From: an uncultured Pseudomonadota bacterium
Lineage (GTDB): Bacteria > Pseudomonadota > Gammaproteobacteria > Burkholderiales > Casimicrobiaceae
Length of the DNA: 7,057 bases
Assembly (NCBI GenBank): GCA_937958295.1
Contig: CALFEY010000075.1
Coordinates: forward strand, 1-7,057
Reading direction: 5' to 3'
In this document: in pieces, positions 1-5,972 of the stretch
Position numbering within the stretch: position 1 is the first letter of the stretch
Layout: the number at the start of each line of letters is the position of its first letter
Program-made: the position numbers and the translations under genes
The notes under the pieces: generated by a model
What the model was told of the DNA's origin: nothing
The model's input: only the letters and a program-made list of their open reading frames with translations
Database searches by the model: none

Positions 1-2009
1 GTTGCCGTCGCGTTGCCGAGCGTGGCCACAGGGTAGGCGGTCCCGAAATACTCGGGCGGGGTCCAGTTGAAGGTGAAGTTGAAATCGGCATTGCCCGTGG
101 GGATCGGTGCGCTTCCGCTTGTCATGGCATAGACCGGAACCTCTGCCGAGGACTGGCGCTCCATCGTATCGACCGCGCGCACCGTCACGGTGTAGGGCGA
201 GCCCGGCGTGAGGCCTTCGATGGTGTAGCTCGCAGAGGCATTGCCGGCGGCGGGTTGGTCGACCTTCGCCGATTTCGTTTCGTAGGGCGGCGACCAGGTC
301 ACGATGTAATGGTGAGCCCCCGGCACCACGGGCCATGCGAGGTGCAGCTTGGTGCCATCGGTTTGCGAGGCTCGCGCCGCGACCATCGGGGCGTCTAGCC
401 GGCTATCCGGAAGGATCCAGATACGAAGGGTGCCGCCATCGGTGGGAAGCGCAATATCCGGCGACGGCCGCCCGTTGCGGTCGGAGAAGGCGAAGCCGTA
501 GGCATCCGAATGGTTGTACATGATGGCGGCCCAAGGGTTGTAGAACCCGTCGTTGGTGGCGCGGGCCTGCCCGAATGGATACTGGATCGGCGGAAGATTG
601 AACCAGGCCGCGGAGTTGCCCTGGCCACCGTTGGCCTGGTCCCACTTGCCATTCAGGTAGCCGAAATTCAGCGCGGACAGGACGTCGGCCTGGATCCAGC
701 CGTACACCGAGTTGGTGAGGCTCTTCAAGTACGCCGCATAGTTGGGATCGGTCGTGGCTGGACATGGCTGGAACGTTCCGTTCACGCCCAGGCCCAGCGT
801 GTCGCAGCTCTGGACGGCGCCATAGATGATGAAATCGGCGTTGCCGCTGTTGGCGAACGTGGAGCCGGAGGCGCTCGGGTTGTGTTTCGGCAGCGGTATG
901 CAGATATCCGCGTCGGCGGGAAGCGCCCCCGAGGACGACGTCGTGCCGGTGAGCTTGATGTACCACCCGTCGACGGCCATGCTGGGATTGAGGCAGGTAT
1001 CGGTGGTACCTACCGTCATGGGGTAGATGACGCCCGTGTAGTCGAAGGTGTAGCCCGAGACGAGATTGGTGTCGTTCTCCTTGAACGAGTACTTCGTGAC
1101 GTAGGTGGCAGGCGTGGTCGGCGGCGAGACCGGCACGTTGCTCACGATCGAGTCGAGGTAGTCCTTGAACGAGGGATAAGGCCAGCTCCGCGGTGCGCCC
1201 GGCGGGGGCGTCACCAGCAATGGGCTGGTTCCGGGCGCGGCGACCTGGTTGGGTCCTATCACGCGGAGGAAGGTCGCCAGCGAGTCGCTGGAGGGACTGA
1301 AGACCTGGTTGCCATTGGGGCCCGTCCCGATCATCACGTTGCCAAGGCTGGTGCTGGCGTTGATGAAGGACTGCAGGAGCGTGAGGGTGGAGGCGTAGTA
1401 GCTCACCTTGTCGAGAGGACGCGCGAAGTGCACGTCATCGGGAGGGTAAGTGGTGAGCTGTATCGGGATCCCGTAGAAATCGATCGACGACAGGTCCGCA
1501 TTGCTCGCAACGTACTGACTGTAAGTGAGCTCCACCGGCTGGAAGCGCAGGGTGGACGTGACCGTGGGCGACGGTGGGGCGGTGATGGCTCCGTTGTACG
1601 AGACATAGATCACGCCCGAGCCCACGGTGGTGGCCGTGAACTGGTAGACGGGCAGGCTGTTCGTGCCCGAATAGGGGGAGTCGACGCGCAGCTGCGCCCC
1701 GTTCTTCTTCCTGGCGAGCGTGAACGGCGTGCAGCCGGGGGCGGGAGGGGTCGGACAGGCGAGGGGCGCCGACGTGCCGGTGTTCGTCGTGGTGGTGTCC
1801 ACCGACGGGATGTCGCCCGATACGTTGAGGGGGTAGGACGTATTGTTGACTGCGATGGGTGCGCCCATCAGCAGCAGATAGACCTGGTCGTCGGGCAGAC
1901 CGCTGTCATTGACGATCTGCACCGTGATCGGCGTTTGGCCCCGCGCAGGGTGGGCGAGCACGCCGAGGAACAGCGCGGCGCAGAGGCTAAGGGCTGCAGA
2001 GCGGACCAT
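1..2009 (-). CDS. Secreted GH64-like beta-1,3-glucanase family protein with FN3 domain (3' end outside window)
   Basis: I translated this frame from the ATG at 2009-2007 to the left edge: 669 codons, no stop, so the C-terminus is missing. Residues 1-24 form a signal peptide (MVR, a hydrophobic run of Ala/Leu, then ARG before Gln25), so the product is exported. Residues about 28-535 resemble glycoside hydrolase family 64 (laminaripentaose-producing beta-1,3-glucanase). Supporting features are an N-terminal ITVQIVNDSGLPDDQVYLLL strand, an SSIDFYGIPIQL segment, and YNPWAAIMYNHSDAYGFAF at 490-508. Six or more cysteines in this part suit disulfides outside the cytoplasm. Residues about 538-630 are a fibronectin type III domain (LAWPVVPGAHHYIVTW, then YTIEGLTPGSPYTVTVRAVD). 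At least 40 further residues follow and are not assigned. I could not place the two acidic catalytic residues of GH64, so activity is unproven. An AGGGA ribosome site (2019-2015) sits 5 nt before the ATG. The fold call is from remembered family patterns, not a search. Confidence 0.72.
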   Translation of the reverse strand, partial: MVRSAALSLCAALFLGVLAHPARGQTPITVQIVNDSGLPDDQVYLLLMGAPIAVNNTSYPLNVSGDIPSVDTTTTNTGTSAPLACPTPPAPGCTPFTLARKKNGAQLRVDSPYSGTNSLPVYQFTATTVGSGVIYVSYNGAITAPPSPTVTSTLRFQPVELTYSQYVASNADLSSIDFYGIPIQLTTYPPDDVHFARPLDKVSYYASTLTLLQSFINASTSLGNVMIGTGPNGNQVFSPSSDSLATFLRVIGPNQVAAPGTSPLLVTPPPGAPRSWPYPSFKDYLDSIVSNVPVSPPTTPATYVTKYSFKENDTNLVSGYTFDYTGVIYPMTVGTTDTCLNPSMAVDGWYIKLTGTTSSSGALPADADICIPLPKHNPSASGSTFANSGNADFIIYGAVQSCDTLGLGVNGTFQPCPATTDPNYAAYLKSLTNSVYGWIQADVLSALNFGYLNGKWDQANGGQGNSAAWFNLPPIQYPFGQARATNDGFYNPWAAIMYNHSDAYGFAFSDRNGRPSPDIALPTDGGTLRIWILPDSRLDAPMVAARASQTDGTKLHLAWPVVPGAHHYIVTWSPPYETKSAKVDQPAAGNASASYTIEGLTPGSPYTVTVRAVDTMERQSSAEVPVYAMTSGSAPIPTGNADFNFTFNWTPPEYFGTAYPVATLGNATA

Positions 2010-2118
2010 GGGTATCCCTGTCTGGTGGTGCGACGTCGCCGCACGCACGAGACCTCTGAGCAAACAGCATGCCTGCACTGACGAACGGTAGTCCAGGCGA
2101 CCGCGCATGGCGGTGGTT
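2010..2118. other. Intergenic gap between ClpX-like gene and GH64-like gene
   Basis: These 109 bp separate two genes on the same (minus) strand. Apart from the AGGGA ribosome site of the downstream gene I see no convincing promoter. There is also no hairpin followed by a T-run that would end the ClpX-like transcript. Read-through from the upstream gene is therefore possible, but nothing in the sequence demonstrates it. Confidence 0.5.
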
Positions 2119-3132
2119 CTACTCGCTGGCGCTTCGGCTGTGGTAGACCGGTTCGGTGAAAAGCGAATGGACCACCACGCGGCCGATATCGACACGATCC
2201 GTCACTTCGTACAGGATCGGCGTCATCAGCTCTTCGAAGATCCCGCGCAGGCTGCGAGCCCCCGTCTTGTACTCGATGGCGAGCTCGGCGATCTGCTCGA
2301 ATACCTTGGGCTCGACGGCGAGCTCGACCCCCTCGTCGAGGAAGATCTCGCGAAACTGGTGGTAGAGCGCGTTGCGCGGCTCGGTCATGATGCGGACCAT
2401 CATCGGCCGGTCGAGGTCGTGGAAGCGCGCGATGATGGGCAGGCGGCCGGTGAACTCGGGGATGAGGCCGTACGTGAAGAGGTCGGTGGGCTTCACGCGC
2501 GAGTTGAGCCGGTCGAGGATGCGCTGGTTGTCGCCGCGCGATGTGGCGATGAAGCCGTAGCCGTGCGTTTGCGAGGCGATGATGTCGTCGAGCCCCACGA
2601 ATGCCCCGCCGCAGATGAAGAGGATATCGGTGGTGTCGATGTATTCGCCGCTGGCGAGCTTGACCTGCGCGCCCTCCATGATCTTGAGCAACGAGTGCTG
2701 CACCGATTCGCCGGAGCTGCCCTGGCCGTGCCCCGTGGGCGACTTCAACTTGTCGATCTCGTCGATGAACACGATGCCGCGCGAGGCGCGTGCGACGTCA
2801 TCGCCGGCCTTCTCCACGAGGCGGGTCAGCATCGCCTCGATCTCCTCGTTCACGAAGCGCGTGTTGGCCAGCGACGTGGCTTCGGCGGTGACGAACGGGA
2901 CTTCGAGCAGGTGCGAGAGGGTCTCGCACATGAGCGTCTTGCCGGTGCCCGACGAGCCGATGAGGAGCACGTTGCTCTTGATCCGGCCGGCGTCGTCGCT
3001 GCGGGGACGGCCGATCTTCTTGTAGTGCGCGTAGACCGCCACCGCCAGGATCTTCTTGGCGTCGGCCTGGCCGATCACGAACTGGTCGAGATGGGCGAGG
3101 ATCGCGCTAGGCTTCTGGGCGGGGGCGAGCAA
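2119..3132 (-). CDS. ClpX-like AAA+ ATPase lacking the zinc-binding domain
   Basis: The 337-residue product aligns with the ClpX AAA+ core from LDQFVIGQADAKKILAVAVY (residues 15-34) to the C-terminal small domain. ATPase motifs are intact: Walker A GSSGTGKT (59-66), Walker B IVFIDEIDK (120-128), the GESVQHSLLKIMEG segment (141-154), ILFICGGAF (170-178), the box VII arginine in EFTGRLP, and sensor 2 GARSLR. E. coli ClpX has about 424 residues; the missing part is the N-terminal C4 zinc-binding domain. No such cysteine pattern exists in the open frame upstream either. Three functional loops differ from ClpX. The pore loop GYVG is RFVN (92-95). The stretch holding the RKH loop is about 10 residues shorter and lacks RKH. 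The ClpP-docking IGF is YGF (192-194). It is thus a paralogue-like protein, probably a cytoplasmic unfoldase or remodeller with its own substrates and perhaps no ClpP. The start is uncertain: TTG at 3132 has no clear ribosome site, and the frame stays open upstream, including a CTG at 3171 preceded by a G-run. Confidence 0.88.
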   Translation of the reverse strand: MLAPAQKPSAILAHLDQFVIGQADAKKILAVAVYAHYKKIGRPRSDDAGRIKSNVLLIGSSGTGKTLMCETLSHLLEVPFVTAEATSLANTRFVNEEIEAMLTRLVEKAGDDVARASRGIVFIDEIDKLKSPTGHGQGSSGESVQHSLLKIMEGAQVKLASGEYIDTTDILFICGGAFVGLDDIIASQTHGYGFIATSRGDNQRILDRLNSRVKPTDLFTYGLIPEFTGRLPIIARFHDLDRPMMVRIMTEPRNALYHQFREIFLDEGVELAVEPKVFEQIAELAIEYKTGARSLRGIFEELMTPILYEVTDRVDIGRVVVHSLFTEPVYHSRSASE

Positions 3133-3161
3133 AGGGCGTGGCGAGGGCGGGTCGGGCAGGC

Positions 3162-3190
3162 AAGGTAGCAGGCGCCGCCCCCCCGTGCAA
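3162..3190 (-). promoter_or_regulatory. Candidate minus-strand promoter for the ClpX-like gene
   Basis: Reading the minus strand, TTGCAC (3190-3185) is followed after exactly 17 bp by TACCTT (3167-3162). Both hexamers are only partial matches to the sigma-70 consensus, but the spacing is ideal. Transcription would begin near 3155, leaving about 23 nt before the TTG start at 3132. This would exclude the CTG alternative at 3171. The G-rich spacer is unusual. Weak evidence. Confidence 0.25.
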
Positions 3191-3201
3191 GACGGACGGA
3201 C

Positions 3202-3207
3202 TACAAT
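3202..3207 (+). promoter_or_regulatory. Candidate -10 element (TACAAT) for the four-gene operon
   Basis: TACAAT matches the sigma-70 -10 consensus at five of six positions and lies 29 bp before the ATG at 3237, a sensible place for a short leader. No matching -35 hexamer is present; the expected position falls in the C-run. It could depend on an activator or be fortuitous. Confidence 0.3.
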
Positions 3208-3236
3208 GGTCGCACGTCCAACGCCCGTCCTTTGGC

Positions 3237-4070
3237 ATGTTAAGCGGCAAGTCCAGGCTCATCGCGCATGTGGGTTACCCCACCGAGTCGTTCAAGGCGC
3301 CCCTCATCTACAACCCCTGGTTCGAGAGCAAGGGCATCGATACCGTGGTGGTACCTCTGGGCATCAAGGCCGAGGACTACGTGCCCTTCTTCGAGCGGCT
3401 CGTGCGCTTGTCCAACGTGCACGGCATGCTCGTGACGATGCCGCACAAGGTCACCACCGCGGGACTGCTCGACGAGGCGTCCACTGCGGTGAAGGTCGCG
3501 GGCGCCTGCAATGCCGTGCTCGTGCGCGGCGACGGCCGTATCGTGGGCGACATGTTCGACGGCGAGGGGTTCGCGCGCGGGCTCGAGCGCAAGGGCGTGG
3601 CGCTCGCGGGTGCCCGCTGCCTCGTGGTCGGCAGCGGCGGCGTGGGGTCGGCCATCGCGGCGTCGCTGGCTGCGCGCCGCGTGGGCACGCTCGTGCTCAC
3701 CGACACGCACGCGCCGCTGGCCGAGTCCCTCGCGGCGCGCATCCGGGAGCACTATCCCCAACTGGACGTGCGTGTGGGCACCGCCGACCCGGTCGGTCAC
3801 GACGTGGTGGTCAATGCCACCCCGCTCGGCATGAAGGCCGGCGACGCGCTGCCCATCGACATCGCGCGCCTCGCCCCCTCCACGTTCGTGGGGGAAGTCG
3901 TGATGAAGCAGGAGTTCACCCCGCTCCTCGTGGCCGCCCGCGACAAGGGCTGCCGCATCCAGGTGGGCACGGACATGCTCTTCGAACAGATCCCTGCCTA
4001 CCTCGAGTTCTTCGGCTACCCCGCGGCCACGCCGGACGAGCTCCGCGCCGTCGCCCGCATTTCCTACTGA
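3237..4070 (+). CDS. Shikimate/quinate dehydrogenase-like protein (AroE family, altered substrate site)
   Basis: The 277-residue product has the two-domain shikimate dehydrogenase fold: an N-terminal substrate domain (GYPTESFKAPLIYN at 13-26, TMPHK ending in Lys71, GACNAV with Asn92, FDGEGF with Asp108) and a Rossmann domain (GSGGVGSAIA at 132-141, NATPLGM, and MLFEQ with Gln251). Lys71, Asn92, Asp108 and Gln251 correspond to catalytic or substrate-binding residues of AroE. The SxS motif that holds the shikimate carboxylate, however, reads Phe19-Lys-Ala21, so both serines are gone. Strand beta-2 of the Rossmann fold ends in LTDTHAP with Asp156 instead of the Asn-Arg-Thr NADP pocket, suggesting NAD. 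It likely oxidises or reduces a ring hydroxyl on a substrate other than shikimate. The frame is open back to 3138, but similarity begins at residue 8 of the 3237 start, and the extra 33 residues look like random coding. First gene of the operon. Confidence 0.85.
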   Translation: MLSGKSRLIAHVGYPTESFKAPLIYNPWFESKGIDTVVVPLGIKAEDYVPFFERLVRLSNVHGMLVTMPHKVTTAGLLDEASTAVKVAGACNAVLVRGDGRIVGDMFDGEGFARGLERKGVALAGARCLVVGSGGVGSAIAASLAARRVGTLVLTDTHAPLAESLAARIREHYPQLDVRVGTADPVGHDVVVNATPLGMKAGDALPIDIARLAPSTFVGEVVMKQEFTPLLVAARDKGCRIQVGTDMLFEQIPAYLEFFGYPAATPDELRAVARISY

Positions 4071-4078
4071 AAGTGAGG
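4071..4078 (+). promoter_or_regulatory. Ribosome binding site fixing the GTG start of the enoyl-CoA hydratase
   Basis: AAGTGAGG, one base off AAGGAGG in its core, sits directly after the preceding stop codon and 5 nt before the GTG at 4084. The protein start MSTFEHILVE is the usual length for this family, so the GTG is well supported. Confidence 0.65.
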
Positions 4079-4083
4079 TTCAA

Positions 4084-4863
4084 GTGAGTACCTTCGAGCA
4101 CATCCTCGTCGAAACCCGCGGTCGTGTCGGCCTCGTCACGCTCAACCGTCCCAAGCAGCTCAACGCCCTCAACGACGCGCTGATGGAAGAGCTGGGCGCC
4201 GCGTTGCAGGCCTTCGATGCCGACGACGCGGTCGGCGCCGTGGTCCTCACCGGCAGCGCCAAGGCCTTTGCCGCCGGTGCGGACATCGGCGCGATGGCCA
4301 AGTGGTCGTACATGGAGGTGTACAAGTCCGACTACATCACGCGCAACTGGGAGACCCTGCGCTCCGTGCGCAAGCCCGTAATCGCCGCGGTGGCCGGCTT
4401 CGCGCTCGGCGGCGGCTGTGAGCTCGCCATGATGTGCGACTTCATCATCGCCGCCGACGACGCGCGCTTCGGCCAGCCCGAGATCAAGCTCGGCATCATC
4501 CCGGGAGCCGGCGGCACGCAGCGCCTACCTCGCGCGGTGGGCAAGGCCAAGGCGATGGACCTCGTGCTGACCGGCCGCATGATGAACGCCGAGGAAGCCG
4601 AGCGCGCCGGGCTCGTGTCGCGCATCGTGGCGGCCGACAAGCTCGTCGACGAGGCGGTGGCCGTGGCTGCCACGATCTGCGAGTACTCGCTGCCCGCGGT
4701 GATGATGGCCAAGGAGGCCGTCAATCGTGCCTTCGAGAGTTCGCTCGCCGACGGCATGCACTTCGAGCGCCGCATGTTCCATTCGCTGTTCGCCACCGAG
4801 GACCAGAAGATCGGCATGCAGGCGTTCATCGACAAGCAGAAGCCGTCATTCAAGCAGCGCTGA
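4084..4863 (+). CDS. Enoyl-CoA hydratase/isomerase family protein
   Basis: The 259-residue product is a full-length crotonase-superfamily enzyme. Enzymes of this type add water to a trans-2-enoyl-CoA to give the 3-hydroxyacyl-CoA (EC 4.2.1.17) in the cytoplasm. Both catalytic glutamates of classical short-chain hydratases are present: Glu113 in GGGCELAMM and Glu133 in GQPEIKLGIIPGAGGTQRL. The oxyanion-hole segments are FAAGADI (62-68) and GGGCE (109-113). The C-terminal trimerisation part (LPAVMMAKEAVNRAFE, then FHSLFATEDQKIGMQAF) is intact. By pattern it is close to generic FadB1/PaaF-type hydratases and carries no residue that sets it apart. It starts 13 bp after the AroE-like gene and ends 10 bp before the oxidoreductase gene, so co-transcription is likely. 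Its presence with ring-modifying enzymes suggests that the pathway product, or a side chain, is handled as a CoA thioester. That role is inferred only from position. Confidence 0.92.
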   Translation: MSTFEHILVETRGRVGLVTLNRPKQLNALNDALMEELGAALQAFDADDAVGAVVLTGSAKAFAAGADIGAMAKWSYMEVYKSDYITRNWETLRSVRKPVIAAVAGFALGGGCELAMMCDFIIAADDARFGQPEIKLGIIPGAGGTQRLPRAVGKAKAMDLVLTGRMMNAEEAERAGLVSRIVAADKLVDEAVAVAATICEYSLPAVMMAKEAVNRAFESSLADGMHFERRMFHSLFATEDQKIGMQAFIDKQKPSFKQR

Positions 4864-4873
4864 CGGGCCGGCC

Positions 4874-5935
4874 GTGACAAAGGTACGCATCGCGGTGGCG
4901 GGCGCCGGGCTCATCGGGCTGCGCCACCTGGAGGAGATCGCCGCCAATGCCGGCTGCGCGGTGGCCGGCATCGTCGATCCCGCCCCGAAATCCGCCGCCG
5001 TGGCACAGCGCTACGCCGTGCCGCTGTACCCCGCGCTGCAGGCGTGCCTCGCGCAGGCCAAGCCCGACGGCATCATCCTCGCCACGCCCAACGCGCTGCA
5101 CGTCGAGCAGGGGCTTGCGTGCATCGCGGCCGGGGTGCCCGTGCTCGTGGAGAAGCCGCTCGCGCATACGCTGGCCGAAGGCGAGCGTCTCGTGGCCGCC
5201 GGCGAGCAGGCCGGCGTCCCCATCCTCGTGGGTCACATGCGGCGGCACAGCCCGATCATGGACGCCGCCATCCGGGTGGTGCGCGCCGGCGCTCTCGGCA
5301 GGCTCGTGGCCGTGATGGGCAGCGCGGTCTATTGCAAGCCGGCCGCGGACGGTTATTTCGATCCGCCCAACGACTGGCGGCGCAGGTCCGGCGGTGGGCC
5401 CATCCTCATCAACCTGATCCACGAGGTGGACGCCATGCGCTCGCTTGTGGGCGAGGTCGTGTCGGTGCAGGCGCAGGCCTCTAACGCGACGCGCGGCTTC
5501 GAGGTGGAGGACACCGTGGCCGTCACGCTGCGCTTCGAGGGCGGGGCGCTCGGCACTTTCATGCTCTCCGACACCGCTGCCAGTCCCCGCAGCTGGGAGC
5601 AGACCTCGCAGGAGAACATGGCCTACACCACCTATCCCGACGAGGACGCCTACGTCGTGATGGGCACCCACGGGTCGCTGTCCATACCCACCATGCGCCT
5701 GCGCCGCTATGCCCGTGACGAGGACCGTTCCTGGTTCAAGCCCTTCGAGACCACCGTGGTTCCCATGACGCGCGCCGATCCGCTCGCGCTGCAGATCGCC
5801 CACTTCGCCGAGGTGATCCGCGGCCGCGCGGCGCCACTCGTGAGCGGACGCGACGGCCTCATGAACCTGCGCGTCGTTGATGCGGTCGCCCGCGCGGCTC
5901 GTGATGGCGGCACTCTCGACATACCGCGGGGCTGA
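4874..5935 (+). CDS. Gfo/Idh/MocA family NAD(P)-dependent oxidoreductase
   Basis: The 353-residue product begins with a Rossmann nucleotide-binding motif, AVAGAGLIGLRHLEEI (GxGxxG at 10-15), with Asp35 at the end of beta-2, which favours NAD. LATPNALH (69-76) and the catalytic lysine motif EKP (93-95) follow. The active-site segment GGGPILINLIHEVDAM carries His183 and Asp186; the Asp often seen three residues before the His is Asn180. Members act on cyclitols, sugars and sugar derivatives, oxidising a ring hydroxyl, but the exact substrate cannot be read from the sequence. The GTG at 4874 is chosen because the Rossmann strand starts five residues later. The frame is open further up to 4727, but that stretch lies inside the preceding gene and does not resemble the family. 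No good ribosome site is visible before the GTG, and the gap after the hydratase stop is only 10 bp, so translational coupling is plausible. Third gene of the operon. Confidence 0.9.
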   Translation: MTKVRIAVAGAGLIGLRHLEEIAANAGCAVAGIVDPAPKSAAVAQRYAVPLYPALQACLAQAKPDGIILATPNALHVEQGLACIAAGVPVLVEKPLAHTLAEGERLVAAGEQAGVPILVGHMRRHSPIMDAAIRVVRAGALGRLVAVMGSAVYCKPAADGYFDPPNDWRRRSGGGPILINLIHEVDAMRSLVGEVVSVQAQASNATRGFEVEDTVAVTLRFEGGALGTFMLSDTAASPRSWEQTSQENMAYTTYPDEDAYVVMGTHGSLSIPTMRLRRYARDEDRSWFKPFETTVVPMTRADPLALQIAHFAEVIRGRAAPLVSGRDGLMNLRVVDAVARAARDGGTLDIPRG

Positions 5936-5962
5936 CGTCGTCGTCGACCTGCGCCTTTACCC

Positions 5963-5967
5963 AAGGA
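5963..5967 (+). promoter_or_regulatory. Ribosome binding site of the AroQ-like gene
   Basis: AAGGA lies 5 nt before the ATG at 5973, in the 37-bp gap after the oxidoreductase. It decides the start against an in-frame ATG at 5877, which overlaps the preceding gene and adds 32 residues foreign to the family. Confidence 0.65.
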
Positions 5968-5972
5968 CTCCC

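Larger units (their letters stand above)
3133..3236. promoter_or_regulatory. Divergent promoter region between ClpX-like gene and catabolic-type operon
   Basis: The 104 bp between the two divergent starts must hold the promoters of both units if each is transcribed from here. It contains a run of seven C (3178-3184) and one good -10-like hexamer on each strand, described separately. I see no clear inverted-repeat operator. A shared regulator of both sides is possible but not shown. Confidence 0.5.

Noticed and set aside
510..2081. Plus-strand open frame of 523 codons across the GH64-like gene
   Set aside because: It is antisense to a gene with signal peptide, domains and ribosome site. Its product is rich in Arg, Gly and Val with no recognisable motif, typical of a high-GC shadow frame.
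2119..3132. Housekeeping ClpX of the ClpXP protease
   Set aside because: It lacks the zinc-binding domain, the RKH loop and the IGF tripeptide and has no clpP or lon beside it, so I call it ClpX-like only.
2107..3168. Plus-strand open frame of 353 codons across the ClpX-like gene
   Set aside because: It is the complement of a clearly conserved AAA+ gene, and its Asp/Glu/Val/Leu-rich product follows from the codon pattern of the opposite strand.
3138..3236. Upstream extension of the AroE-like protein by 33 residues
   Set aside because: Family similarity begins just after the ATG at 3237, and the extension would cover the divergent promoter region and the TACAAT element.
4727..4873. Upstream extension of the Gfo/Idh/MocA protein into the hydratase gene
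   Set aside because: The added residues are an Arg/Ser-rich out-of-frame reading of the hydratase; the Rossmann strand starts right after the GTG at 4874.
4850..5803. Minus-strand open frame of 317 codons across the oxidoreductase gene
   Set aside because: His/Gly/Arg-rich shadow of a conserved Rossmann enzyme, with no motif of its own.
5877..5972. Upstream ATG for the AroQ-like protein
   Set aside because: It overlaps the preceding gene and adds residues absent in the family, whereas AAGGA precedes the ATG at 5973 at proper spacing.
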